64,000 bases of DNA from Mesorhizobium sp. B2-3-4 (GTDB taxonomy: Bacteria > Pseudomonadota > Alphaproteobacteria > Rhizobiales > Rhizobiaceae), in assembly GCF_006442315.1 (NCBI RefSeq), contig NZ_VFVY01000001.1, positions 558,001-622,000 of the forward strand. Reading direction: 5' to 3'. A program made the translations under genes and the position numbers. The notes under the pieces were generated by a model. It had not been told where the DNA came from. It saw only the letters and a list, made by a program, of their open reading frames with translations, and searched no databases. Positions 34,658 through 42,895 of this stretch are shown piece after piece. Within the stretch, counting starts at the first letter, position 1; the number at the start of each line of letters is the position of its first letter.

Positions 34658-35017
34658 ATGCGCAAACTTCTTCTTTCCTTCGCCTTCCTCGGTTTCGCTG
34701 CCTTGCCTGCGGCTGCCCAGTCGATCGGCGGCACCTACACCGTCGCCGGCACCAATTTCGACGGCTCGACCTATGGCGGCGAAGCCACCATCACGCTGAC
34801 CAGCGGCACCACCTGCACGATCCACTGGGAGACGGGCGGCTCGTCCTCGGATGGCATCTGCATGCGCAACGACAACGCATTCTCCGCCGGCTACGTCATG
34901 GACAAGGATATCGGCCTCGTCGTCTACAAGGTCGAGGATGACGGGTCGCTGCATGGCCTGTGGACCATTGCCGGCAAGGAAGGCAATGGCACCGAAGTGC
35001 TGACACCGAAGAAATAG
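34658..35017 (+). CDS. exported protein of unknown function, possible small beta-barrel
   Basis: Protein of 119 residues. After a signal peptide (LLLSFAFLGFAALPAAAQ) the mature part has a repeated beta pattern: GGTYTVAGTNFDGSTYGGEATI, then TCTIHWETGGSSSDGICM with two cysteines, and a closing GLWTIAGKEGNGTEVLTPK. The GxYxVxGxNxDGSxYxGxxxI pattern is typical of small secreted fibronectin-binding or MORN-like proteins seen in rhizobia. GGGGGA lies seven bases before ATG 34658, which is the supported start. A hairpin at 35038 follows the gene. Confidence 0.72.
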   Translation: MRKLLLSFAFLGFAALPAAAQSIGGTYTVAGTNFDGSTYGGEATITLTSGTTCTIHWETGGSSSDGICMRNDNAFSAGYVMDKDIGLVVYKVEDDGSLHGLWTIAGKEGNGTEVLTPKK

Positions 35018-35037
35018 CCGCCGCCGCGGCTGGACAC

Positions 35038-35067
35038 GTATCGGGAGGCGATACCGCCTTCCGATAC
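35038..35067 (+). terminator. hairpin after the 34658 gene
   Basis: A 13-bp stem (35038-35050 with 35055-35067, one G-T pair) and a four-base loop atac begin 21 bases after the stop codon. The stem starts GTATCGG and ends CCGATAC. There is no T run after it, so termination is probable but not certain. Confidence 0.6.
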
Positions 35068-35108
35068 CAAGTGTAACCTGACCGCAGGATGATTTCACGC
35101 CGGCGAAG

Positions 35109-36119
35109 ATGGATATCCGGTTCTGGCCCAGCCCTTTGCCGTTGCTGTTTCGTGGCGGGCTGTTACAGGCTTGCTTGCCAAAGCAACCGGTAGGTGTCTT
35201 GCCCCTTTCTCCAAATCTTCGCGGCGCATTGTTCATGATGGTGGCGATGGTTGGCTTCACGCTCAACGACGCCATTACCAAATACTCTTCGCAGTCGATG
35301 AACATGGCGCAGGTCATGCTGATCAGAGGGGCATTCGCCTCGCTCTTCGTCGGCGTGCTTGCCTGGCAACGCGGCGCCCTCGTCCAGCCTCGCCTGATGC
35401 TGCATCCGATGGTGGCGATCCGTGTGCTGGGTGAAGCGGGCGCCACGGTGTCCTTCCTGGTCGCACTCGCCCATTTGCCGATCGGCAGCGTCTCCGCCGT
35501 TCTGCAGGCGCTGCCGCTGGCCGTGACGATGGGGGCCGCCCTGTTTTTCGGCGAAGCGGTAGGCTGGCGGCGCTGGCTCGCGATCGCGGTCGGCTTTATC
35601 GGCGTGCTGGTTATCGTGCGGCCGGGCTTCGACGGCTTCAGCGTCTATTCTCTTTGGGCGCTTGCCTCCGTCGCGTGTTGCACCGTGCGCGACCTCTCGA
35701 CCAAGCGCATCCCGAAAGCCATCCCCACGATGCTGGTCTCGACGGCCACCGCGCTTGCCATGACCATCGTCGGCGCGGCGCTGCTGTCTCCCATGGGTGG
35801 ATGGACACCGATGACCGGCAAGGGCACGGCGCTACTGGCACTTGCGGCGGTTCTGGTGCTCATCGGGTACCAATTCATCATCATGGCGATGCGCTCGGGC
35901 GAGATCTCTTTCATCGCGCCCTTCCGCTATACCGCACTGCTCTGGTCGATATTGCTTGGCCTGATCATATTCGGTGACATACCGGACATGCCGATGATCG
36001 CCGGCGCCACCATCGTCGTCGGCTCTGGTCTCTACGCGCTTTATCGCGAGCGGGTGGTCGGCCGGCGCAGGATCGTCGCCGAAACCACCGGTCCGGCCAT
36101 GGCGCCGGACGGAATCTAG
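35109..36119 (+). CDS. DMT superfamily transporter, EamA family
   Basis: Inner-membrane transporter with about ten hydrophobic helices in two EamA halves. After an unconserved start, the family pattern begins with SPNLRGALFMMVAMVGFTL near residue 33; GEAVGWRRWLAIAVGFIGVLVIVRPG near residue 140 is the end of the first half, and IAPFRYTALLWSILLGLIIFGD near residue 275 is in the second. The start is unclear: ATG 35109 gives 336 residues, but conserved sequence begins just after TTG 35199. Likely exports a metabolite; the substrate is not known. It precedes mobA by 71 bases but shows no functional tie to it. Confidence 0.85.
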   Translation: MDIRFWPSPLPLLFRGGLLQACLPKQPVGVLPLSPNLRGALFMMVAMVGFTLNDAITKYSSQSMNMAQVMLIRGAFASLFVGVLAWQRGALVQPRLMLHPMVAIRVLGEAGATVSFLVALAHLPIGSVSAVLQALPLAVTMGAALFFGEAVGWRRWLAIAVGFIGVLVIVRPGFDGFSVYSLWALASVACCTVRDLSTKRIPKAIPTMLVSTATALAMTIVGAALLSPMGGWTPMTGKGTALLALAAVLVLIGYQFIIMAMRSGEISFIAPFRYTALLWSILLGLIIFGDIPDMPMIAGATIVVGSGLYALYRERVVGRRRIVAETTGPAMAPDGI

Positions 36120-36190
36120 CCACGGCCCTTGAAGTTGCTTGTGGTGAAGTTGCTTGCGGTTTCCGGCGGCCGGGGTACAGGCTGAATTGC

Positions 36191-36823
36191 ATGAATCTGG
36201 ATGTAGCGGGGATCATCCTGGCCGGTGGCCAGTCGAGGCGGATGGGCGGCGGCGACAAAAGCCTGTTGCCGCTCGGTGGTGGCTGCGTGCTTGATGAAGT
36301 CCTGTCCCGGTTTGGTCCGCAACTCGACATGCTGGCGCTGAGCGCCAATGGCGACCCGGCACGATTCGCCCGTTTCGGGCTGCCGGTGCTCGCCGATACC
36401 GTCGAAGGCTTTGCCGGGCCGCTTGCCGGGATACTCACCGGCCTCGAATGGGCCGCTGCCGGTACGCCTTGCAAGGCAATCGTCAGCGCGGCCGGCGACA
36501 CGCCTTTCCTGCCAGCGGATCTTGTCGATCGTCTGGTGGCCGCGGCTGGTGGACATCCCGGTTCGATCGCCGTCGCGTTCTCCTCAGGCAGGCGCCACCC
36601 GACTTTCGCGCTGTGGCCCGTCGAATGCCGTGGCGCCTTGCGGCATTTCCTGGTCGGCGAGGACAACAGGCGGGTTTCGGCCTTCATCGAAAGGCAGGGC
36701 CATGTCGAGGTCGAATTCCCGGTCCTGCAATCCGCCGGCCAACCCGTCGATCCTTTCTTCAACATCAACGTGCCGGACGATCTTGCCCGGGCCGAAGACC
36801 TGTTGCAGAGCATGACATCATGA
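36191..36823 (+). CDS. mobA: molybdenum cofactor guanylyltransferase MobA
   Basis: Nucleotidyltransferase of 210 residues that attaches GMP to molybdopterin to form the guanine dinucleotide cofactor. The nucleotide-binding motif GIILAGGQSRRMGGGDKSLL is at residues 7-26, followed by FAGPLAGILTGLEWAA near residue 76 and the DTPFLPADL motif near residue 102. Length is normal. The stop overlaps mobB by four bases (ATGA). MobA enzymes of this class act on cofactors for DMSO reductase-family enzymes such as nitrate reductase. Confidence 0.94.
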   Translation: MNLDVAGIILAGGQSRRMGGGDKSLLPLGGGCVLDEVLSRFGPQLDMLALSANGDPARFARFGLPVLADTVEGFAGPLAGILTGLEWAAAGTPCKAIVSAAGDTPFLPADLVDRLVAAAGGHPGSIAVAFSSGRRHPTFALWPVECRGALRHFLVGEDNRRVSAFIERQGHVEVEFPVLQSAGQPVDPFFNINVPDDLARAEDLLQSMTS

Positions 36824-37329
36824 ACAGACGCGTCTTCGGCATCACCGGCTGGAAAAACTCCGGCAAGACCACCCTGACCGAAAAGCTGGTCGCAGAGCTC
36901 GTGCGGCGCGGCTGGACAGTCTCCACGGTCAAGCACGCCCATCATGATTTCGACATCGACAAGCCCGGCGCGGACAGCTTCCGCCACCGTCAGGCCGGCG
37001 CAACCGAGGTTGCGATCGTATCGGGCAATCGCTGGGCGCTGATGCATGAGCTGCGAGGCGAGCAGGAGCCGCCGCTGGACGCCATCCTGTCACGGCTCGC
37101 CCCCTGCGACATCGTCCTGGTCGAAGGCTACAAGCGCGAAGCCCACCTCAAGGTCGAAGCGCGGCGGCTGGAGGCTAAGGACCGCACGCCGCTTTCAGCA
37201 GGTGATCCCAATATTGTCGCCATCGCCGCCGATTTCGTCATTGCCGGCGAGCATCTGCCGGTGTTCGACCTCGACGACGCAAAATCCATAGCCGACTTCA
37301 TCGAGCGCACGACCGGCCTCGTTGCTTGA
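36820..37329 (+). CDS. mobB: molybdopterin-guanine dinucleotide biosynthesis protein MobB
   Basis: GTP-binding accessory protein of 169 residues in the molybdenum cofactor pathway. The Walker A motif reads GWKNSGKTTL at residues 10-19, the switch-like KHAHHDFDIDKPGADSFRH follows near residue 42, and EGYKREAHLKVE is near residue 110, all conserved in MobB. Start ATG 36820 overlaps the mobA stop by four bases, giving coupled translation. MobB is not essential for the transfer itself but stabilises MobA and aids cofactor delivery in studied bacteria. Confidence 0.95.
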   Translation: MNRRVFGITGWKNSGKTTLTEKLVAELVRRGWTVSTVKHAHHDFDIDKPGADSFRHRQAGATEVAIVSGNRWALMHELRGEQEPPLDAILSRLAPCDIVLVEGYKREAHLKVEARRLEAKDRTPLSAGDPNIVAIAADFVIAGEHLPVFDLDDAKSIADFIERTTGLVA

Positions 37330-37488
37330 GAAGTAACGTAACGGCAGAACCTCATTACCGATTTCGGCGGTTTTGCAGTTGCTTTTTTCTTGGAAAGAGT
37401 GGGAGTATCGCCGTCAGCGGGCGGTCAAAAGCACCGCCCCACAGAGCCGTTTCGGAACGACGGCCGGGACCATAAAGAGAGGACTATC

Positions 37489-38274
37489 ATGCGTATTGCA
37501 CTGCGTATCGCGCTCGCCGCATCGGCTGCGCTGCTGACGCTCGGCGTAGCCCAGGCCCAGGAAAAGACCCTGCGGATCGGCACCGAAGGCGCCTACCCCC
37601 CATTCAACAACCTCACCGCCGATGGCCAGCTTGTCGGCTTCGATATCGACATCGCCAAGGCGCTTTGCGATGAGATGAAGGTCAAGTGCACCTTCGTCGC
37701 CCAGGATTGGGACGGTATCATTCCAGCTCTTCAAGCCGGCAAGTTCGACGCCATCGTTGCCTCGATGTCGATCACACCGGAGCGTCAGGAGAAGGTCGAC
37801 TTCTCGCACAAATACTACAATACCCCGTCGGCGCTTGCCGTGCCGAAGGATTCGCCGCTCAAGGGCGTTACCAAGGAAGACCTTGCCGGCAAGAACATCG
37901 GCGTGGCCACCACGACGACGCATTTCAACTATGCCTCGAAGACTTATACGGACAGCACCATCAAGGGTTATCCGAGCAGCCCCGAGGAACAGGCTGACCT
38001 GGCCAATGGCCGCCTCGACGCCATCGAGGACGACATTGTCGTGCTGCAGCAGTGGTTGGATTCGCCCGACGGCGCCTGCTGCAAGATTCTCGGCCAGCCC
38101 AAGCCGCAACCGGTCGAAATCTTCGGGCCTGGCGCCGGCATTGCCGTCCGCAAGGGCGACACAGACCTCGTCAACAAGCTGAATTCCGCCATCGACGCCA
38201 TTCGCGCCAACGGAAAATATAAGGAAATCAACGACAAGTACTTCAAGTTCGACGTCTACGGCGCCGAGTCCTGA
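37489..38274 (+). CDS. polar amino acid ABC transporter, substrate-binding protein
   Basis: Periplasmic binding protein of 261 residues, SBP family 3. A signal peptide ends near AQA (residue 23) and is followed by LRIGTEGAYPPFNNL, LVGFDIDIAKALCDEM and WDGIIPALQAGKFDAIVASMSIT, the start pattern of the lysine/arginine/ornithine and histidine binders. Cysteine pairs near CDEMKVKC and ACCK suggest disulfides. Start ATG 37489 has AGAGAGGA five to six bases upstream. Two permeases follow after a terminator-like hairpin, which probably gives the binding protein a higher expression level. No ATPase gene is adjacent. Ligand: a basic amino acid is likely, by family only. Confidence 0.92.
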   Translation: MRIALRIALAASAALLTLGVAQAQEKTLRIGTEGAYPPFNNLTADGQLVGFDIDIAKALCDEMKVKCTFVAQDWDGIIPALQAGKFDAIVASMSITPERQEKVDFSHKYYNTPSALAVPKDSPLKGVTKEDLAGKNIGVATTTTHFNYASKTYTDSTIKGYPSSPEEQADLANGRLDAIEDDIVVLQQWLDSPDGACCKILGQPKPQPVEIFGPGAGIAVRKGDTDLVNKLNSAIDAIRANGKYKEINDKYFKFDVYGAES

Positions 38275-38284
38275 TAGTCATGCC

Positions 38285-38314
38285 AAGGCGGCAGGGATAC
38301 CCTGCCGCCTTTTT
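38285..38314 (+). terminator. intercistronic terminator between binding protein and permease genes
   Basis: A 12-bp stem (38285-38296 with 38300-38311) with a three-base loop ata is followed by TTT from 38312. It begins 11 bases after the binding-protein stop and 35 bases before the first permease. Partial termination here would raise the binding protein above the permeases. Confidence 0.85.
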
Positions 38315-38348
38315 CGTCTCGGGAGCGCCGTGGGGGTAACACCGGTCA

Positions 38349-39065
38349 ATGCCAGCCCAAAGCATATGGACACTGCTCAGTTGGGGACCCGAGGGCTGGA
38401 GTGACGATATTGCCTATGGCGCGTTGGTTACCATCGCGCTCGCACTTGCAACGCTGCCGATCGGCCTGACGATCGGCTTTTTCGTAGCCTGGGCCAAACA
38501 GTCCGAAGAACCGTCGCTGCGGGTGGCCGCCAATATCTACACCACCGTGTTTCGAGGCCTGCCTGAACTGGTGACGCTGTTCCTGTTCTTTTTCGGCATG
38601 CCCATTCTGCTGCAATACGTCATCCGCCTCTTCAAGCCCGAGGCGACGATCGACGTCGACAGCTTCATTGCCGGCATGATCGTGCTGTCGCTGATCTTTT
38701 CTTCCTATGCCAGCGAGGTGTTTCTCTCGGCCTTTCGCGCCATTCCCAAGGGCCAGTATGAGGGCGGCTACGCGATCGGCCTTTCGAAGTGGCTGACCAT
38801 GCGCAAGATAATCTTGCCGCAACTGCTGCGCATCGCCTTTCCCGGCCTCGAGAATTGCTGGCTCAGCCTGCTCAAGGACACCGCCCTGGTTTCGGTCGTC
38901 AACCTCGCCGAAACCTTGCGCAATGCGGGCGTGGCCGCGCGCGTCACGAAACACGCGTTCCTGTTCTACAGCGTGGCGGCCCTGGTGTTCCTCGTTTTGG
39001 CGATCCTGTCGTCGATCGCGACGGGGTTCATCTTGCGCTCGCTGGGACGGAGGCAGCCGCGATGA
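38349..39065 (+). CDS. polar amino acid ABC transporter permease (first, HisQ-like)
   Basis: Inner-membrane permease of 238 residues from the HisM/HisQ family. After an opening WTLLSWGPEGWSDDIAYGAL comes the first membrane helix and TVFRGLPELVTLFLFFFG near residue 58; the conserved EAA-like loop for ATPase contact is AFRAIPKGQYEGGYAIGLSK near residue 130. Five hydrophobic spans are seen. It is the partner of the permease at 39062, with which it overlaps by four bases (ATGA), and of the binding protein at 37489. The ATPase subunit must be coded elsewhere or shared with another transporter. Confidence 0.92.
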   Translation: MPAQSIWTLLSWGPEGWSDDIAYGALVTIALALATLPIGLTIGFFVAWAKQSEEPSLRVAANIYTTVFRGLPELVTLFLFFFGMPILLQYVIRLFKPEATIDVDSFIAGMIVLSLIFSSYASEVFLSAFRAIPKGQYEGGYAIGLSKWLTMRKIILPQLLRIAFPGLENCWLSLLKDTALVSVVNLAETLRNAGVAARVTKHAFLFYSVAALVFLVLAILSSIATGFILRSLGRRQPR

Positions 39066-39886
39066 GCGTCAGCGAGGCCATTTCAGTCGAACGGCCGCCG
39101 CCGCGGGCACGCGGCTGGCCGCGCGCCCGTATCGTGGGCTATGCGCTCGTCGGCTTATGGATCCTCTTCAGCATCGGCATCCTCGCCTATCTCATCTACG
39201 CCTGGAATGGCGAGTTCTTTGCCAGATATGCGCCGGCCTATCTGCAGGGGCTTTGGACCACGCTGTCGCTCGTCGCGATTTCCATGGTGGTGGGCGCGAT
39301 CTTTTCGCTGCCGGTCACCTATGGCCGCATGTCGCGGAACCGGTTCTTGTCCGGCCTTGCCTATTGCTATGTCTATTTCTTCCGCGGCACACCGCTGCTC
39401 GTCCAGGTATACCTGGTCTATTACGGGCTGGGCTCCTTCCGGCCACAGCTCGAATCCGTCGGATTGTGGTGGTTCTTCCGGGAAGCCTTCAACTGCGGCG
39501 TGTTTGCCTTCGCGCTCAACACCGCCGCCTACCAGGCCGAGATCCTGCGCGGCGCCATAGAGAGCGTGCCCAGGGGCCAGTGGGAAGGCGCTGCCTCGCT
39601 CGGCCTGCACAAGCTGCAGACGCTGCGCAAGGTCATCCTGCCGCAGGCGTTCATCGTGGCCTTGCGGCCCTACGGCAATGAGCTAGTCCTGATGATCAAG
39701 GCTTCGGCCATCGTCGCCATCATCACCGTCTATGACCTGATGGGCAACGCCAAGCTCGCCTATGCCAAATCCTTCGATTTCCAGGCCTATGTCTGGGTCG
39801 CCATCGTCTATCTGGTGATGGTCGAGATTCTGCGCCATGGCGTCGAATGGATAGAGCGCCGGATCACCATCCATCTGCATCGCTGA
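39062..39886 (+). CDS. polar amino acid ABC transporter permease (second, HisM-like)
   Basis: Inner-membrane permease of 274 residues, longer at the N-terminus than its partner because of a proline-rich cytoplasmic start (ERPPPRARGWPRAR). YFFRGTPLLVQVYLVYYG near residue 103 and the EAA-like loop AIESVPRGQWEGAASLGLHK near residue 165 identify it as a HisM/ArtM-type permease. The ATG at 39062 overlaps the previous stop. The next gene is a dehydrogenase and not an ATPase, unusual for this transporter class, where the ATPase normally follows at once. Confidence 0.92.
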   Translation: MSVSEAISVERPPPRARGWPRARIVGYALVGLWILFSIGILAYLIYAWNGEFFARYAPAYLQGLWTTLSLVAISMVVGAIFSLPVTYGRMSRNRFLSGLAYCYVYFFRGTPLLVQVYLVYYGLGSFRPQLESVGLWWFFREAFNCGVFAFALNTAAYQAEILRGAIESVPRGQWEGAASLGLHKLQTLRKVILPQAFIVALRPYGNELVLMIKASAIVAIITVYDLMGNAKLAYAKSFDFQAYVWVAIVYLVMVEILRHGVEWIERRITIHLHR

Positions 39887-40009
39887 CCTCAGCCAGCCGT
39901 TTCCGCCTGGCCTGTGCCAGTCGATGCGGGTGGCGCGCGCCTTGACGAATTCGCCGCATGGCCTAGAGCTTCCGCGACTGAAAACTCTGTTTCGCCGGAA
40001 GGACAAGGT

Positions 40010-40879
40010 ATGGCATCGGTGGCATTTCTCGGTCTTGGCGTCATGGGCTATCCCATGGCCGGACACCTGAAGAACAAGGGCGGCCACGACGTCACCGTCT
40101 ACAACCGCACCGGCGCGAAAGGCGAGCAATGGGTCGCCCAACATGGCGGCAGCCATGCCGCGACACCGGCGCAGGCCGCCGAAGGCAAGGATTTCGTCTT
40201 TTCCTGCGTCGGCAATGACGACGATCTGCGCTCGGTGACCACGGGGCCGGAAGGCGCCTTCAAGGCAATGAAGAAGGGCTCGGTCTTCATCGACAACACG
40301 ACGGCTTCGGCCGAAGTCGCGCGCGAGTTGGCCGAAGCCGCGCAGTCGGGAGGATTCTCGTTTCTCGACGCGCCGGTCTCCGGTGGCCAGGCCGGCGCCG
40401 AGAACGGCGTGCTGACCGTCATGGTCGGCGGCGATCAGGCTGCGTTCGACCAGGCCAGGCCGATCATCGACGCCTATGCCCGCATGGTCGGCTTGATGGG
40501 GCCGGCGGGTGCCGGCCAGCTGACTAAGATGATCAACCAGATCTGCATCGCCGGACTGGTGCAGGGACTGTCGGAAGGCATCCATTTCGGCAAGAAGGCC
40601 GGGCTCGACATCGAGAAGGTGATCGAGGTGATTTCCAAGGGCGCCGCTGGCTCCTGGCAGATGGAAAACCGGCACAAGACCATGAATGCCGGTAAATATG
40701 ATTTCGGCTTCGCCGTCGACTGGATGCGCAAGGATCTCGGCATCTGCCTTGAAGAGGCCGACCGCAATGGCGCCCGGCTGCCGGTGACCGCGCTGGTCGA
40801 CCAGTTCTACAAGGACGTGCAGGCGATGGGTGGCAAGCGCTGGGACACGTCCTCGCTGCTGGCGCGGCTGGAGAAGTAG
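40010..40879 (+). CDS. NAD(P)-dependent oxidoreductase, 3-hydroxyisobutyrate dehydrogenase family
   Basis: Beta-hydroxyacid dehydrogenase of 289 residues. The Rossmann motif FLGLGVMGYPMAGHLKNKG begins near residue 5, DNTTAS near residue 95 and the substrate-binding DAPVSGGQAGAENGVLTVMVGG near residue 118 are typical, and the catalytic lysine is in GAGQLTKMINQ near residue 170. It oxidises 3-hydroxyisobutyrate in valine breakdown or reduces a semialdehyde or glyoxylate; these cannot be told apart here. AAGGA lies six bases before ATG 40010. It is followed, six bases after its stop, by an AlkD-like gene. Confidence 0.9.
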   Translation: MASVAFLGLGVMGYPMAGHLKNKGGHDVTVYNRTGAKGEQWVAQHGGSHAATPAQAAEGKDFVFSCVGNDDDLRSVTTGPEGAFKAMKKGSVFIDNTTASAEVARELAEAAQSGGFSFLDAPVSGGQAGAENGVLTVMVGGDQAAFDQARPIIDAYARMVGLMGPAGAGQLTKMINQICIAGLVQGLSEGIHFGKKAGLDIEKVIEVISKGAAGSWQMENRHKTMNAGKYDFGFAVDWMRKDLGICLEEADRNGARLPVTALVDQFYKDVQAMGGKRWDTSSLLARLEK

Positions 40880-40885
40880 GCGGCA

Positions 40886-41587
40886 ATGTCCCTGCCCGCT
40901 CCGAACTGGACCGCGCAGGAGATCGTCGCGCATTTGCGCTCGATCGGTACAGAGGAAAACCGGGCCGGAATGGCGCGGTTCGGCATCAAGACCGCGACCG
41001 CGCTCGGCGTTGGCAATGCGGACTTGCGACCCTTGGCGCGCAAGGTGAAACGCGACCAGGAGCGAGCCCAGGCGCTGTGGGACAGCGGCATTCGCGAAGC
41101 ACGGCTGATGGCCGCCTTCACCGGCGAGCCGAAGAAGATCACCATTGCGACATGCCGCCGCTGGGCCGACGATTTCGACAGCTGGGAAGTGGTCGATACC
41201 GTCTCCGACATGTTCGTCGATACGCCGTTCTGGCGCGAACTGATCGACGAATTCGCTTCCGACGAGCGCGAATTTGTCCGCCGCACGGCATTCGCCATGC
41301 TGGCATGGGCAGCGGTGCATCTGAAGAAGGAGCCAGATGCGACCTTCCAGGCCTATCTGTTCTTGATCGAAACGCATGCCTGCGACGAGCGTAATTTCGT
41401 CAGGAAGGCGGTCAACTGGGCGCTGCGGCAGATCGGCAAACGATCGGCGGAACTGCACGCCTCTGCCCTTGCGTTGGCGCAGGAACTTGCGGCTTCCCCG
41501 GACAAGACGTCGCGCTGGATCGGCAAGGATGCGGTCAGGGAATTGTCGGATGCCAGGACGCTTCAGCGTATCGCCGCCAAGGCTTGA
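40886..41587 (+). CDS. DNA alkylation repair protein (AlkD-like, HEAT repeats)
   Basis: Helical-repeat protein of 233 residues of the DNA alkylation repair enzyme family (PF08713). Several HEAT-like helical pairs are seen: ALWDSGIREARLMAAF near residue 64, FDSWEVVDTVSDMFVD near residue 97, SDEREFVRRTAFAMLAWAAV near residue 128 and CDERNFVRKAVNWALRQIGK near residue 170. In AlkD these position a glycosylase active site that removes bulky N3/N7-alkyl purines. Starts six bases after the previous gene, so it is co-transcribed with the dehydrogenase. Enzyme activity is inferred from family. Confidence 0.88.
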   Translation: MSLPAPNWTAQEIVAHLRSIGTEENRAGMARFGIKTATALGVGNADLRPLARKVKRDQERAQALWDSGIREARLMAAFTGEPKKITIATCRRWADDFDSWEVVDTVSDMFVDTPFWRELIDEFASDEREFVRRTAFAMLAWAAVHLKKEPDATFQAYLFLIETHACDERNFVRKAVNWALRQIGKRSAELHASALALAQELAASPDKTSRWIGKDAVRELSDARTLQRIAAKA

Positions 41588-41720
41588 GAGCGTGTCCTGA
41601 CGGGGTCGAACGCGCCATGCCTCGCTATCCTCGGGCCGCGGATGACGACCTGTTGATTGCGCCGGCGCGTTGACGCGACTGGCGCTGGCGTCTTTACTCC
41701 GCAGCGAAGGGAAACGGCCA

Positions 41721-42287
41721 ATGGGCACTCATCTCAAATCCGTCATCGCGCTCGCTGCCGCGACATTCGCGTTCGACGCTGGTGGCGCTTCGGCAGAGAC
41801 CATGCACATCTTCTGGAAGGACCTGCGCCCGGCAACCCAGGCGGTCGCACAGGACGCCGAACTGCCGATGATCGCGGCAAAATTGCCCGACCACGGTGAA
41901 ACGCTATCGGTCGGACTGCAGGATAAGACGGTACAATTAGCCGGCTATGTATTACCGGTCGATCGCGACGGCGACCTCGTCTACCAGTTCCTGCTGGTGC
42001 CCTGGACCGGCGCTTGCAGCCACATGCCGACGCCGCCGCCCAACCAGATCGTGCTGGTCACGCCAGCCCATCCGTACAAGATGACGGAGGCATACGAATC
42101 CGTCTCCGTCACCGGCGCCTTGAAGCCGGACATGGAAAAGAGCCAGCTGTTCATCCTCGACGGCGTCAGCGTCATCCAGTCCGGCTATTCGGTGCGCAAG
42201 GCCGAGGTCGTGGCAATCGATACCGTACCCGACTCCGTAGTCCTGCCGGTCAATTCGCCCTGGACGTTCCTCAACAAGAAGAACTGA
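41721..42287 (+). CDS. DUF3299 domain-containing exported protein
   Basis: Exported protein of 188 residues. A signal peptide (VIALAAATFAFDAGGASAE) is followed by the DUF3299 domain, with VQLAGYVLPVDRDGDLVYQFLLVPWTGACSHMP near residue 72 and PPPNQIVLV right after; these are the family's most conserved parts and carry a cysteine and histidines. The domain probably binds a ligand or metal in the periplasm, and the function is unknown. Start ATG 41721 follows GAAGGGAAA. It converges on the Lrp gene, with only eight bases between stops and a shared hairpin. Confidence 0.85.
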   Translation: MGTHLKSVIALAAATFAFDAGGASAETMHIFWKDLRPATQAVAQDAELPMIAAKLPDHGETLSVGLQDKTVQLAGYVLPVDRDGDLVYQFLLVPWTGACSHMPTPPPNQIVLVTPAHPYKMTEAYESVSVTGALKPDMEKSQLFILDGVSVIQSGYSVRKAEVVAIDTVPDSVVLPVNSPWTFLNKKN

Positions 42288-42288
42288 G

Positions 42289-42305
42289 CGCGGCCTCAGG
42301 CCGCG
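42289..42305. terminator. short hairpin between the DUF3299 and Lrp genes
   Basis: CGCGGCC (42289-42295) and GGCCGCG (42299-42305) form a perfect 7-bp stem with a TCA loop. The Lrp stop codon lies in the loop/stem. It is the only structure in the eight-base gap, so it may end transcripts from both sides. Confidence 0.5.
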
Positions 42306-42787
42306 TTGGCGCCCGATTCCTTGTCCAGCACCATGTAGTCGAGCGGGATCTCGGTCGTGTATTTGATCTGCTCCATGGCGAAGGACGACGATACGTCACG
42401 GATTTCGATCTTGGCGATCAGCCGCTTGTAGAAGGCGTCATAGGCGGCGATGTCGGGCACGACAACGCGCAGCAGATAATCGACATCGCCGCTCATGCGA
42501 TAGAATTCGACCACTTCCGGGAATTCCTGGATGACCTCGGAAAACCGCCGTAGCCATTCATGGCTGTGCGAATTGGTGCGGATCGACACGAAGACGGTGA
42601 CGCGCACATTGACCTTTTCGTGGTCGAGAATGGCGACGCGGCGCTTGATGACGCCCTCTTCCTCGAGCTTCTGGATACGCCGCCAGCACGGCGTGGTCGA
42701 CAGGCCGACTTTCTTGGCAACATCGGCGACCGCGAGCGTCGCGTCCTCCTGCAGGAGGCGGAGAATTTTTCGGTCAAGGCGGTCCAT
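42296..42787 (-). CDS. Lrp/AsnC family transcriptional regulator
   Basis: Regulator of 163 residues. The N-terminal helix-turn-helix is LDRKILRLLQEDATLAVADVAKKVGLSTTPCWRRIQKLE-like (shown in two parts in the family) and the C-terminal RAM/AsnC ligand domain has FVSIRTNSHSHEWL near residue 68 and SGDVDYLLRVVVPDIAAYDAFY near residue 105. It probably senses an amino acid. The start at ATG 42787 is supported by GAGGAG seven bases upstream; an upstream frame (MAKLFHEEPP) is in phase but lacks support. The gene is isolated; no obvious target is next to it. Confidence 0.93.
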   Translation of the reverse strand: MDRLDRKILRLLQEDATLAVADVAKKVGLSTTPCWRRIQKLEEEGVIKRRVAILDHEKVNVRVTVFVSIRTNSHSHEWLRRFSEVIQEFPEVVEFYRMSGDVDYLLRVVVPDIAAYDAFYKRLIAKIEIRDVSSSFAMEQIKYTTEIPLDYMVLDKESGANAA

Positions 42788-42895
42788 CGGAGGCTCCTCG
42801 TGGAATAGTTTCGCCATAATCCCTTTTATCTAGGCCGTTCACAAGAAAGAAATTCTGCCATCAGGCGAAAAAGCGAGTGATTTCTTGCTGAATGG

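Noticed and set aside
39683..41728. A 681-codon open frame on the minus strand
   Set aside because: It lies opposite to the permease, dehydrogenase and AlkD-like genes, all of which have clear family motifs; its own product has none.
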